Shown here in pieces: positions 57,001 through 63,894 of a stretch of DNA of 64,000 bases. The stretch is from Campylobacter sp. RM16704 (GTDB lineage: Bacteria; Campylobacterota; Campylobacteria; Campylobacterales; Campylobacteraceae): assembly GCF_000816245.1 (NCBI RefSeq), contig NZ_CP007769.1, forward strand, positions 218,464 through 282,463, written 5' to 3'. Positions within the stretch are counted from its first letter, which is position 1. Every line of letters begins with the position of its first letter. The position numbers and the translations under genes are program-made. Below the pieces are notes generated by a model. It saw nothing but the letters and a program-made list of their open reading frames with translations. It had not been told where the DNA came from and ran no database searches.

Positions 57001-57169
57001 TATGATTTTTAATGATGAATCGAATGTTTTAAAAATAAAAAATCATCTTTCTTATAAGTTAGGAGCACTGTTGATACAGACCCATAAGAGTCGTTTTAAG
57101 ATTGGTTATTGTATTTTGTTATTTCGAATTGTAAAGTTATTTTGTAAGCATTACTACAAAAGGAAATAA
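54005..57169 (+). CDS. Fused glycosyltransferase: GT2 plus a second GT-like domain, with LSYKLG tail
   Basis: At 1054 aa this is the largest protein here. Residues 47-330 are a GT2 domain (VDDGSTDNS, DPDD at about 142-145). From about residue 490 a second domain begins (AKPDGFGMRLSSMLVGLYLSKKL), with IHIRSGDV at about 651-658, similar to the HxRxGD motif of GT11/fucosyltransferase-like enzymes. A TPR-like stretch (about 800-880) precedes the tail, which has SYRLG at about 954 and SYKLG at about 1016. It is probably a bifunctional enzyme adding two sugars. The fusion could be real or an old gene merger; no stop codon interrupts it. Confidence 0.75.
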   Translation: MIFNSRKLKKFKANPRLFFKDAIKKKIFYLGSMYKKYLPKKYKAFARYTIVSAVYNVEKYLDDFFNSIINQRLDFKANIFMILVDDGSTDNSANIIKKYQKKYPKNIVYIYKENGGQASARNLGLKYMQENEYKTPWITFTDPDDFLDINYFYSIDSALQNYQDSKISFVASQLIFYYENIKVFNNDNVLKFLFGKNDIKLVNNSSLECIQLSAPSTFINYDLLVDKNIVFDESIKLCSEDANFIARIMINSLNYQSLYVDNALYFYRRRSDGSSTMGNQDAILNNKNFYINTTERAYVGILNETLRINTFVPLSIQRWFLCLYILQFIHLRKAINKSKILHILSKSEVCYFFQMWEQIFYYIQDEIILLENDIVLFDVFEKILTFLLFKPKSKYHQYVFVDKKNDKIQILYLSLNQCKVKICVDDEVIYLNAQQELFLDKKIFKYHYEIQLEDIRNKIYIKINDEYADILYEKQILKFVNFNKINVAKAAIVSAKPDGFGMRLSSMLVGLYLSKKLSFNFYFLWPKTTDLEQYNIRNHGVSLPDVSTVFKFNFIDKYLLDNGEIKENYGTEIWSKKRTVEELKNINLQEQWGWFSTEQNPSEWIYNIDKEKCLQELSFIYKNIPFSYRFRELMFLADEYLSKIGKDFIAIHIRSGDVVFSDTKNLIFHPMMEERYFPYEIAIELIKNIGLNQNVVIFGQDQQSNRKLIDFFKKYHKNEFNIFVVEKNEKCHDDNEQMFFEVNLLSKAKAVYSSKESAFSRLAMYIAGKNILISYHSILDQKIQINAIKKYGNLLKLDNIQRSMSYFFIALHYYNLKEFLKSLDYTRQAINFDVENYGYILFLIYSCLLTNNLQEAEQVICCNMDNFSVFKKILFYLCHWSNLRIREKIIELNFDNTFYGLNFLKMVVLFEKGDPMASKFLDKMLKRNKDKDFWERFYLICFLCPDVKLKLHLSYRLGYILIHSGIKIFNPFYLIDSFRNELVCYRIRINETKKILDKTMIFNDESNVLKIKNHLSYKLGALLIQTHKSRFKIGYCILLFRIVKLFCKHYYKRK

Positions 57170-57170
57170 G

Positions 57171-58757
57171 ATGAAAAAAAATATTATATTGCTTGGAGGA
57201 AGTAGCTTTTTAATCCAAAATGGATTTTCATCTGTTTTTAGCATAGATGAAATTAGTCTTGCTAATTTATCTCTTGGAGGTACAACATCAATCCAATTGT
57301 TATATGAGTTAAAAAAGAAAAAAAATCGTAAATTATTTGAGAATGCTGATTTAATTATTTTAAATTCCAATGTAAATGAAATTCAAAGTTGTGCAAATGA
57401 GTACGAGAGGTTACCATTAGGATTGATTTATCGAGATATGGAATTTTTATTTTTAGAATTAAATAAATTAAATAAAAGAACTCTTGTGCTTATTACTCCA
57501 TTTTTCTTTTACTGCGATATAGTCAATAAGGTAAATAGTATTGTTAAATATTTGACTAAAAAATACTCATTTAATTTAATAGATATGCAAAAATATTATG
57601 AAAAATATAATCTTGAAGATATTGCAAAGGCTTGGGATGGCAGTCATCAATTTGGTTTTATTATGAGAGAGTTAGCTACTAATATTTTAGGACAAATCAA
57701 AAATTTTAAAAAAACTATTTGCTTAAGTAATTATCCAAAACTTGAATTTAAAATTTATTGTTTTAGTGAGCATAGAAAACATACAATTCAAAATTCTTTT
57801 ATGAGTGAACAATATTTACGAATAAAAAATGGAAATAGAATAAAATTTGATAAAAAATATTATGGCTATAAAATTCTCGCAATTCATACTTGGAATAACA
57901 CAGATAATACAAATATGAATAAAATTATGAAGAAAGATTGGAATACATTAGTACACACTATATCCCCTTTTGTATTGGAAAATAGAAAGATACGAATAAG
58001 CAAACCAACTAATTTTATGAATATGATTGTTTCTATTCAGAAAGAAATTTATGTGGATGATTTTACTTTTATTTTTAACTCTGAAGAAAATAATTTTAGT
58101 GAATTTTATCATAATGCTAGAACTTGGGAACCATTTAATACTGCAAATCATCTAGATTTAGTTTCGGTGCTCCTTTTAAATGGAGAGTTGATTCAAGATG
58201 ATTTGGATAAAGTATTTGCAAGCGATAATACACTTTCATCTTGTTATGATTTTGAATACTTAATACCACCTATTGAAAAATATAAAGAAATTATTAATGA
58301 ATATTGTCTTATAGCAAATTCTAGAACATTAAAACAAGATGATCAAGCAAGTTTTCTAAAAGATGTTTTAATTAAAATAGAAGAAAAACTATCCTTCCAA
58401 ACTAAATATGGTACAACTAAAACAAGAATTCAAAACCAACTTTCATATAAACTAGGCCAATCTATGATAGCAAATTCTAAATCTTTTTTAGGCTACTTAA
58501 TAATGCCTATAGCGTTATTAAGTATAATAATTTCACACAAGCAAGAACAAAAAATCTACCAAGAAAAAATAAAAAAAGATCCTTCTTTAAAATTACCTCC
58601 TTTGGAAAACTATCCTGATTATAAAGAAGCTTTAAAAGTTAAAAACCATCTTTCATATAAACTAGGTCAAGCTCTTATACAAGCTAATAAAAATTGGTAT
58701 GGGGGGGGGTATATCAAATTGCTGTTTGAAATTAGAAAGTTGAAGAAGAGAAAATGA
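57171..58757 (+). CDS. SGNH-hydrolase-like capsule protein with LSYKLG tail
   Basis: Residues 1-175 fit an SGNH/GDSL-type fold: GGSS at 9-12 (Ser11 or 12), LGG at 35-37, LNSN at 63-66 and DGSH at 156-159 (Asp and His). Such proteins are esterases or O-acyltransferases, so it may acylate or deacylate the capsule. A middle region (180-400) is unassigned. Residues 409-528 are the tail with two LSYKLG motifs, the G9 tract at 58701-58709 and a basic end (FEIRKLKKRK). The ATG of the next gene overlaps its stop (ATGA). Function inferred from fold only. Confidence 0.65.
   Translation: MKKNIILLGGSSFLIQNGFSSVFSIDEISLANLSLGGTTSIQLLYELKKKKNRKLFENADLIILNSNVNEIQSCANEYERLPLGLIYRDMEFLFLELNKLNKRTLVLITPFFFYCDIVNKVNSIVKYLTKKYSFNLIDMQKYYEKYNLEDIAKAWDGSHQFGFIMRELATNILGQIKNFKKTICLSNYPKLEFKIYCFSEHRKHTIQNSFMSEQYLRIKNGNRIKFDKKYYGYKILAIHTWNNTDNTNMNKIMKKDWNTLVHTISPFVLENRKIRISKPTNFMNMIVSIQKEIYVDDFTFIFNSEENNFSEFYHNARTWEPFNTANHLDLVSVLLLNGELIQDDLDKVFASDNTLSSCYDFEYLIPPIEKYKEIINEYCLIANSRTLKQDDQASFLKDVLIKIEEKLSFQTKYGTTKTRIQNQLSYKLGQSMIANSKSFLGYLIMPIALLSIIISHKQEQKIYQEKIKKDPSLKLPPLENYPDYKEALKVKNHLSYKLGQALIQANKNWYGGGYIKLLFEIRKLKKRK
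58395..58747 (+). repeat. Direct repeat A1, 353 bp, encoding the LSYKLG tail
   Basis: Identical, by reading, to the copy at 59606-59958, including the G9 tract. The offset is 1,211 bp. It covers the C-terminal module of the SGNH-like gene. The match is lost at both edges. Confidence 0.9.
58701..58709 (+). repeat. Poly-G tract (G9), tail of the SGNH-like gene
   Basis: Nine G's within GGT AT...GG GTA TAT; phase-variable poly-G tracts of about this length are typical of Campylobacter surface genes. Nine keeps the frame to the annotated end. Eight or ten would cut off about the last 15 residues. Confidence 0.85.
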
Positions 58758-59980
58758 AATATATCAAGGATGAGAATGATAATATTATATATTACTATTT
58801 AGAGAAAAGTTTAAATAGTATTACTATTGATTTTAATGCTTTTTGTAATAATATTATTTTTATTGCTGGTAATATTAAAAATATAAAAGTTAATTTTTAT
58901 GGCTCAAATTCAGTAATATTTTTAGGTGAAAATTGCCAATGTTTCCATATAGAAATTGCTTCTGATTCTTTGTGTTATATAGGAGATAATACAACATCTG
59001 GTGGGGCAAATTTAGTTGCAATTGAAAATCAAAACATTTTAATAGGGAACGACTGTTTGTTTTCTTGGGAAATTTTATTAACAACTAGTGATTATCATGG
59101 TATATATGATATTCGTAGTAAAAATAGAGTTTCTTTTGGAGGTGGAATTTATATAGGAGATCATGTCTGGTGTGGTAGGAGAGTATCTATTTTGAAAAAA
59201 TCTAGAATTTATTCTGGTTCTATAATAGGTTTTAATTCAATATTATGTTCTAAAAAAGTGTTTTCTAATAATATTTTTGCAGGAATTCCAGCAAAGAAAA
59301 TTAAAGAAAATATTTTTTGGATTAAAGATAATATTGATAGGCTAGATAAAAAAAACACATTGAAATACAATTATTATTTTAAGGATGATTATATTTTTCA
59401 GGAAGATATTAATGAATATATTGATTTTGACTTTATAGATAAAGAAATAAAATCTTTAACATCATCACAAGACAAATTGCATTTTGTATATGATGTTATT
59501 TATAAGAATAATTTTAAAAATAGATTTGTGAATTTTGGAAATATAGGTATGAAAAAAATAAATAGGATCTATTATTTTTCTAAAGAAGTTCAAACCATTA
59601 TTTCTTTCCAAACTAAATATGGTACAACTAAAACAAGAATTCAAAACCAACTTTCATATAAACTAGGCCAATCTATGATAGCAAATTCTAAATCTTTTTT
59701 AGGCTACTTAATAATGCCTATAGCGTTATTAAGTATAATAATTTCACACAAGCAAGAACAAAAAATCTACCAAGAAAAAATAAAAAAAGATCCTTCTTTA
59801 AAATTACCTCCTTTGGAAAACTATCCTGATTATAAAGAAGCTTTAAAAGTTAAAAACCATCTTTCATATAAACTAGGTCAAGCTCTTATACAAGCTAATA
59901 AAAATTGGTATGGGGGGGGGTATATCAAATTGCTGTTTGAAATTAGAAAGTTGAAGAAAGAGTTTAGACAAAGAAAATAA
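58754..59980 (+). CDS. Hexapeptide-repeat O-acetyltransferase-like protein with LSYKLG tail
   Basis: A left-handed beta-helix acyltransferase domain at about residues 60-200 carries repeats such as ILIGNDCLFSW, IYIGDHVWCG and SGSIIGFNSIL. His115 in SDYHGIYD is the likely catalytic base, and the AGIPAKKIKEN end is typical. The domain probably O-acetylates capsular sugar. After an unassigned middle comes the tail (residues 285-408), identical in DNA to that of the upstream gene, with a G9 tract and a different end (KKEFRQRK). It starts in an ATGA overlap. Confidence 0.75.
   Translation: MKYIKDENDNIIYYYLEKSLNSITIDFNAFCNNIIFIAGNIKNIKVNFYGSNSVIFLGENCQCFHIEIASDSLCYIGDNTTSGGANLVAIENQNILIGNDCLFSWEILLTTSDYHGIYDIRSKNRVSFGGGIYIGDHVWCGRRVSILKKSRIYSGSIIGFNSILCSKKVFSNNIFAGIPAKKIKENIFWIKDNIDRLDKKNTLKYNYYFKDDYIFQEDINEYIDFDFIDKEIKSLTSSQDKLHFVYDVIYKNNFKNRFVNFGNIGMKKINRIYYFSKEVQTIISFQTKYGTTKTRIQNQLSYKLGQSMIANSKSFLGYLIMPIALLSIIISHKQEQKIYQEKIKKDPSLKLPPLENYPDYKEALKVKNHLSYKLGQALIQANKNWYGGGYIKLLFEIRKLKKEFRQRK
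59606..59958 (+). repeat. Direct repeat A2, 353 bp, encoding the LSYKLG tail
   Basis: Second copy of repeat A1, covering the C-terminal module of the acetyltransferase-like gene. Recombination between the two copies would delete 1,211 bp. Confidence 0.9.
59912..59920 (+). repeat. Poly-G tract (G9), tail of the acetyltransferase-like gene
   Basis: Nine G's in the second copy of the repeat, at the same place as in the first. Length changes would remove the last 20 or so residues only. Confidence 0.85.
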
Positions 59981-59997
59981 TTTTGATATAATCTTTT

Positions 59998-60090
59998 AAA
60001 TTAGGTCAAGTTCTTATGTAAATTAATAAAACTTAGTATAAGGGTGAATATGTTAAGATATTGCTAGGGATTAGGGAATTGAAAGGAAAA
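59998..60090 (+). pseudogene. Vestige of a fifth LSYKLG tail
   Basis: Read in the frame of the following epimerase gene, this stretch encodes KLGQVLM-stop-INKT-stop-YKGEYVKILLGIRELKGK, which matches the end of the tail KLGQALIQANKNWYGGGYIKLLFEIRKLKK, with a Gln codon turned into TAA and the Trp codon into TAG. The poly-G tract has decayed to AAGGGTGAA. It is the remnant of another tail-bearing gene, and its last codons supply the RBS of the epimerase gene. Confidence 0.75.
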
Positions 60091-60093
60091 ATT

Positions 60094-60642
60094 ATGGCGA
60101 TAGAGTTTAATATAAAAGAATCAAAAAAAATAAAAGGTATTTACATTATTACTCCAAATAAATTTAGGGATTTAAGAGGTGAAATTTGGACAGCTTTTAC
60201 TGAAGAAATATTAGGGGATATTATCCCAAAAGGTTTGAAATTTAAACATGATAAATTTATAAATTCGCATTTTAATGTATTACGAGGTATTCATGGTGAT
60301 ATTAAAACTTGGAAGCTTGTTACTTGTGTTTATGGAGAAGTACATCAGGTTGTAGTTGATTGTAGAAAAGATTCACCTACATACTTAAAATGGGAAAAAT
60401 TTATTATTAATCGAGATAATCAACAATTAATTTTACTACCGCCAAATATGGGAAATTCGCATTATGTTAGTTCCAAAGATGCTGTTTATTATTATAAACT
60501 TGCGTATGAGGGTGAGTATTTGGATGCACCGGATCAATTTACTTATGCTTGGAATGATGAAAGAATAGGCGTTGATTGGCCGACTAATTCACCGATTCTC
60601 TCAGAAAGAGATATTTTAGCTACAAAAAAGGAAAATAAATGA
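60094..60642 (+). CDS. Sugar-nucleotide 3,5-epimerase (RmlC family, DdahB/MlghB-like)
   Basis: An RmlC-type cupin of 182 aa. Catalytic His67 is in FNVLRGIHGD, and the family patterns TCVYGEVHQVVVDCRKDSPTYLKW and LLPPNMGNSHYVSS follow. In C. jejuni the DdahB and MlghB relatives epimerise GDP-4-keto-6-deoxy-heptose for capsule heptoses, which fits the neighbours. ATG 60094 (RBS AAAGGA) is used; the longer frame upstream starts in the tail vestige. It overlaps the first reductase gene by ATGA. Confidence 0.85.
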   Translation: MAIEFNIKESKKIKGIYIITPNKFRDLRGEIWTAFTEEILGDIIPKGLKFKHDKFINSHFNVLRGIHGDIKTWKLVTCVYGEVHQVVVDCRKDSPTYLKWEKFIINRDNQQLILLPPNMGNSHYVSSKDAVYYYKLAYEGEYLDAPDQFTYAWNDERIGVDWPTNSPILSERDILATKKENK

Positions 60643-61709
60643 ATAAAGATTCTAAGATTTATATTGCAGGACACACAGGGTTAGTTGGATCGGCATTGTT
60701 AAAAGAACTGACAAAACAAGGATATTATAATATATTAACTAGAACACACAAAGAATTAGATTTATTAAATCAACATGATGTTGATGGTTTCTTTAGAGAA
60801 GAAAAGCCAGAATTTGTATTCTTTGCTGCTGCAAAGATGGGTGGAATGATGGAACAGATTCAAAGAAGAGCAGATTTTTTATATTTAAATTTGATGATGC
60901 AAACAAATATTATACAAAGCTCCTATATGCATAATGTCAAAAAAATGCTTTATCTTGGAAGTATTTGTGTTTATCCTGAAAAAGCATCTTTGCCTATTCA
61001 TGAAGATAGTATGTTGACAGGAGAATTGCAATATATTAATGAGCCTTATGCTTTAGCTAAAATTACTGGTTCTAAGATGTGTGAATTTTATAATCAACAA
61101 TATGGTACAAATTTTATAAGTTTAATGTTGACATCTATATATGGTCCTAATGATAATTTTAATCTTGAAACAGCACATGTTTTTCCAGCTATTTTTAGAA
61201 AGATTTATTTAGGAAAGTTATTGAAAGAAAAACAATATGATTCTTTGTTGAATGAGCTTCAAGTTGAGCAATTAGAATATGCTAAGGAGTATTTGTCTAA
61301 AATGGGAATTTCTGAGGAGTTTGTGATATTGTTTGGTACTGGTAATCCAAAACGAGAATTTATTTATATAGATGATGTTGTTTCGGCTGCTATTTTTTCT
61401 ATGTATAATATTAATTATAAAGACATTAAAAAAGATAAAAATGTACATATTAATATTGGAACAGGAGTTGAATTTTCTATTAAAGAAGTTGCTTTTGAAA
61501 TTGCTAAAGTTATGGGATACAATGGAGATATTTTATTTGATTCTTCAAAGCCAGATGGCACTATGAGAAAAATTATAGATTGTTCTAAAATTCATTCTTT
61601 GGGGTGGAAGCATAAAATCGAACTCAATGAAGGAATAAAAATGATGTATGATTGGTATTTAAATAGTCGTAATAAAGAAGTAAAAACTCACATACGGGGG
61701 GGGGTATAG
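60639..61709 (+). CDS. GDP-4-keto-6-deoxy-sugar reductase (Fcl/WcaG-like), copy 1
   Basis: An extended short-chain dehydrogenase of the GDP-L-fucose synthase family. Key residues: GHTGLVG (11-17), Ser108 and Cys110 in GSICVYP, Tyr137 and Lys141, and His180. These include the epimerase Cys and His of GDP-fucose synthase. Near-relatives in C. jejuni are DdahC and MlghC, which reduce GDP-heptose intermediates. The final residues (HIRGGV) are encoded by a G9 tract lying after the catalytic fold ends. Tandem with a paralogue at 61758. Confidence 0.85.
   Translation: MNKDSKIYIAGHTGLVGSALLKELTKQGYYNILTRTHKELDLLNQHDVDGFFREEKPEFVFFAAAKMGGMMEQIQRRADFLYLNLMMQTNIIQSSYMHNVKKMLYLGSICVYPEKASLPIHEDSMLTGELQYINEPYALAKITGSKMCEFYNQQYGTNFISLMLTSIYGPNDNFNLETAHVFPAIFRKIYLGKLLKEKQYDSLLNELQVEQLEYAKEYLSKMGISEEFVILFGTGNPKREFIYIDDVVSAAIFSMYNINYKDIKKDKNVHINIGTGVEFSIKEVAFEIAKVMGYNGDILFDSSKPDGTMRKIIDCSKIHSLGWKHKIELNEGIKMMYDWYLNSRNKEVKTHIRGGV
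61696..61704 (+). repeat. Poly-G tract (G9), 3' end of reductase copy 1
   Basis: Nine G's. With G9 the gene ends at TAG 61709. With G8 the frame continues to a TGA overlapping the ATG of reductase copy 2, adding about 15 residues. With G10 it ends at a TAA a few codons later. Confidence 0.85.
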
Positions 61710-61726
61710 AATAATTTGCATTTATT

Positions 61727-61752
61727 CTCCTTATAGTGACACCTATAAGGAG
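61727..61752 (+). promoter_or_regulatory. RBS-masking hairpin before reductase copy 2
   Basis: Perfect 10-bp stem CTCCTTATAG / CTATAAGGAG with loop TGACAC. The right arm contains most of the AAGGAGG ribosome-binding site (61747-61753) of the gene at 61758. There is no T run after it, so it is not a terminator. Confidence 0.75.
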
Positions 61753-61757
61753 GTAGC

Positions 61758-62819
61758 ATGACAAAAAACTCCAAAATATATATAGCTGGACATAATGGTT
61801 TAACTGGATCAGCTATTTTAAAAAAATTACAACAACAAGGTTATAAAAATTTTATTTTAAAATCTCACAAAGAACTAGATTTAACAAATCAACAAACTGT
61901 GAAATATTTTTTTGAAAAAGAAAAACCAGAATATGTTTTTTTATGTGCTGCAAAAGTAGGTGGGATATTAGCTAACAATACTTATAGAGCAGATTTTATA
62001 TATCAAAACTTGCAAATTCAAAACAATGTTATTCACAGTGCTTATTTAAATAATGTAAAAAAACTTCTATTTTTAGGAACAGCTTGTATATATCCCAAAA
62101 ACTGTTCTCAGCCTATGAAAGAAGAGTATCTTTTGACAAGTATTTTGGAATATACAAACGAACCTTATGCTATAGCTAAAATAGCAGGTCTTAAAATGTG
62201 TGAGTCTTATAATTTACAATATAACACAAACTTTATTTCTGTTATGCCTTGTTCTTTGTATGGTTTAAATGATAATTTTAATTTAGAAAAATCACATGTA
62301 TTACCAGCATTGATTAGAAAATTCCATTTGGCTAAGTTACTTAACGAAAAAAAATATGATCTTGTATTAAAAGATGTACAGATGGATGATATTATTCAAG
62401 CTAAAGAGTATCTTCAAAAATTTGGTATTAGTGAGGATGAAGTTGAAATTTGGGGAACTGGAAATGCAAGAAGAGAATTTTTACATGCCGATGATATGGC
62501 AGATGCTTGTATTTATGTGATGGAAAATATCAACTTTAATGACTTATATAATTCTCAATATAGCGAAATAAGAAATACGCATATCAATATAGGCTCTGGT
62601 AAAGATGTGGCAATAAAAGATTTGGTTTCTTTAATAAATAGAATTATTGATTTTAAGGGAAATATATTTTATAATAGTACAAAACTAGAAGGGACTTTTC
62701 AAAAACTTAGTAGTTGTGATAAAATCTATTCTCTGGGTTGGAAACATAAAATCGAACTTGAAGAGGGTGTTAGAATGATGTATGATTGGTATTTAAAGCA
62801 AAAATATATAAGGAATTAA
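61758..62819 (+). CDS. GDP-4-keto-6-deoxy-sugar reductase (Fcl/WcaG-like), copy 2
   Basis: A 353-aa paralogue of copy 1, of the same family. GHNGLTG replaces the usual GHTGLVG. The catalytic Ser is Thr108 in GTACIYP, Cys110, Tyr137 and Lys141 are kept, and so is the epimerase His in EKSHVLPA. Two paralogues may produce two differently configured heptoses, or one may have changed partner. The RBS is embedded in a hairpin, and translation may depend on copy 1 reading through (see findings). Confidence 0.85.
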   Translation: MTKNSKIYIAGHNGLTGSAILKKLQQQGYKNFILKSHKELDLTNQQTVKYFFEKEKPEYVFLCAAKVGGILANNTYRADFIYQNLQIQNNVIHSAYLNNVKKLLFLGTACIYPKNCSQPMKEEYLLTSILEYTNEPYAIAKIAGLKMCESYNLQYNTNFISVMPCSLYGLNDNFNLEKSHVLPALIRKFHLAKLLNEKKYDLVLKDVQMDDIIQAKEYLQKFGISEDEVEIWGTGNARREFLHADDMADACIYVMENINFNDLYNSQYSEIRNTHINIGSGKDVAIKDLVSLINRIIDFKGNIFYNSTKLEGTFQKLSSCDKIYSLGWKHKIELEEGVRMMYDWYLKQKYIRN

Positions 62820-62857
62820 GATAAAAATGTTATTATTTTCATAAAAAAAGGTTTATT

Positions 62858-63889
62858 ATGAAAAAAAAAACATTAATCACCGGTTTTACCGGACAAGTTG
62901 GCTCACAAATGGCGGACTTTTTACTAGAAAATACTGACTATGATGTTATAGGTATGATGCGTTGGCAAGAACCTATGGATAACATTTATCATTTAAGTGA
63001 TAGGATCAATAAAAAAGATAGAATCAATATTTTTTATGCTGATTTGAATGATTATTCAAGTATTCAAAAGCTTTTTGAAACCAAGCGTCCTGATGTAATC
63101 TTTCATTTAGCCGCACAATCTTACCCAAAAACTTCTTTTGATATACCTATAGAAACTTTACAAACTAATATCATAGGTACAGCAAATATTTTAGAAAATA
63201 TTAGATTATTAAAAGCCAAAGATGGTTATGACCCTGTAGTGCATGTATGCTCTTCTAGCGAAGTTTATGGTAGAGCAAAAGCTGGTATTAAGCTAAATGA
63301 AGATACAACTTTTCATGGTGCAAGTCCTTATAGTATAAGCAAAATAGGAACTGATTATTTGGGAAGATTTTATGGTGAGGCTTATGGTATAAAAACTTAT
63401 GTCACTAGAATGGGGACTCATAGTGGTCCAAGACGCTCTGATGTGTTCTTTGAAAGCACTGTTGCAAAGCAAATCGCGTTGATTGAAGCAGGTTATCAAG
63501 AACCTATTATTAAAGTAGGAAATTTATCAAGTGTGAGAACTTTTCAAGATGCAAGAGATGCTATAAGGGCTTATTATTTGCTTTCATTAGAAAGTGAAAA
63601 AGGCAAAGTTCCTTGTGGTGAAGCTTTCAATATAGCAGGTGAAGAAGCTTTCAAACTTCCTGAAGTTATCGACATACTTTTGAGTTTTTCTACAAGAAAA
63701 GATATCAAAGTAGAACAAGATGAAGAAAGATTGCGTCCTATTGATGCAGACTATCAAATGTTTGATAATACTAAAATCAAAAGTTATATCAATTGGAAGC
63801 CAGAAATTCCAGCTAGGCAGATGTTTGAAGATTTATTAAATCATTGGAGAAAAGAAATTTCCATGGGTAGAATCCCACTAAATAGGTAG
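62858..63889 (+). CDS. GDP-heptose 4,6-dehydratase (Gmd/DmhA/WcbK-like)
   Basis: A 343-aa extended short-chain dehydrogenase of the GDP-mannose 4,6-dehydratase type: GFTGQVG (residues 9-15), SSSEVYG (132-138) and the YSISK dyad (Tyr158, Lys162), with an RWQE start and the Gmd-like motif [16 protein letters not shown]. It resembles the WcbK/DmhA branch, which acts on GDP-D-glycero-D-manno-heptose. It makes the 4-keto-6-deoxy intermediate used by the epimerase and reductases. RBS AAAAGG. The heptose kinase gene follows after 5 bp. Confidence 0.88.
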   Translation: MKKKTLITGFTGQVGSQMADFLLENTDYDVIGMMRWQEPMDNIYHLSDRINKKDRINIFYADLNDYSSIQKLFETKRPDVIFHLAAQSYPKTSFDIPIETLQTNIIGTANILENIRLLKAKDGYDPVVHVCSSSEVYGRAKAGIKLNEDTTFHGASPYSISKIGTDYLGRFYGEAYGIKTYVTRMGTHSGPRRSDVFFESTVAKQIALIEAGYQEPIIKVGNLSSVRTFQDARDAIRAYYLLSLESEKGKVPCGEAFNIAGEEAFKLPEVIDILLSFSTRKDIKVEQDEERLRPIDADYQMFDNTKIKSYINWKPEIPARQMFEDLLNHWRKEISMGRIPLNR

Positions 63890-63894
63890 TAATC

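Noticed and set aside
60061-60093. Longer N-terminus for the epimerase
   Set aside because: The extra residues are the end of the decayed LSYKLG tail, and the ATG at 60094 has its own RBS.
61727-61752. Terminator between the two reductase genes
   Set aside because: The hairpin has no T run and contains the next gene's RBS, so a translational role is preferred.
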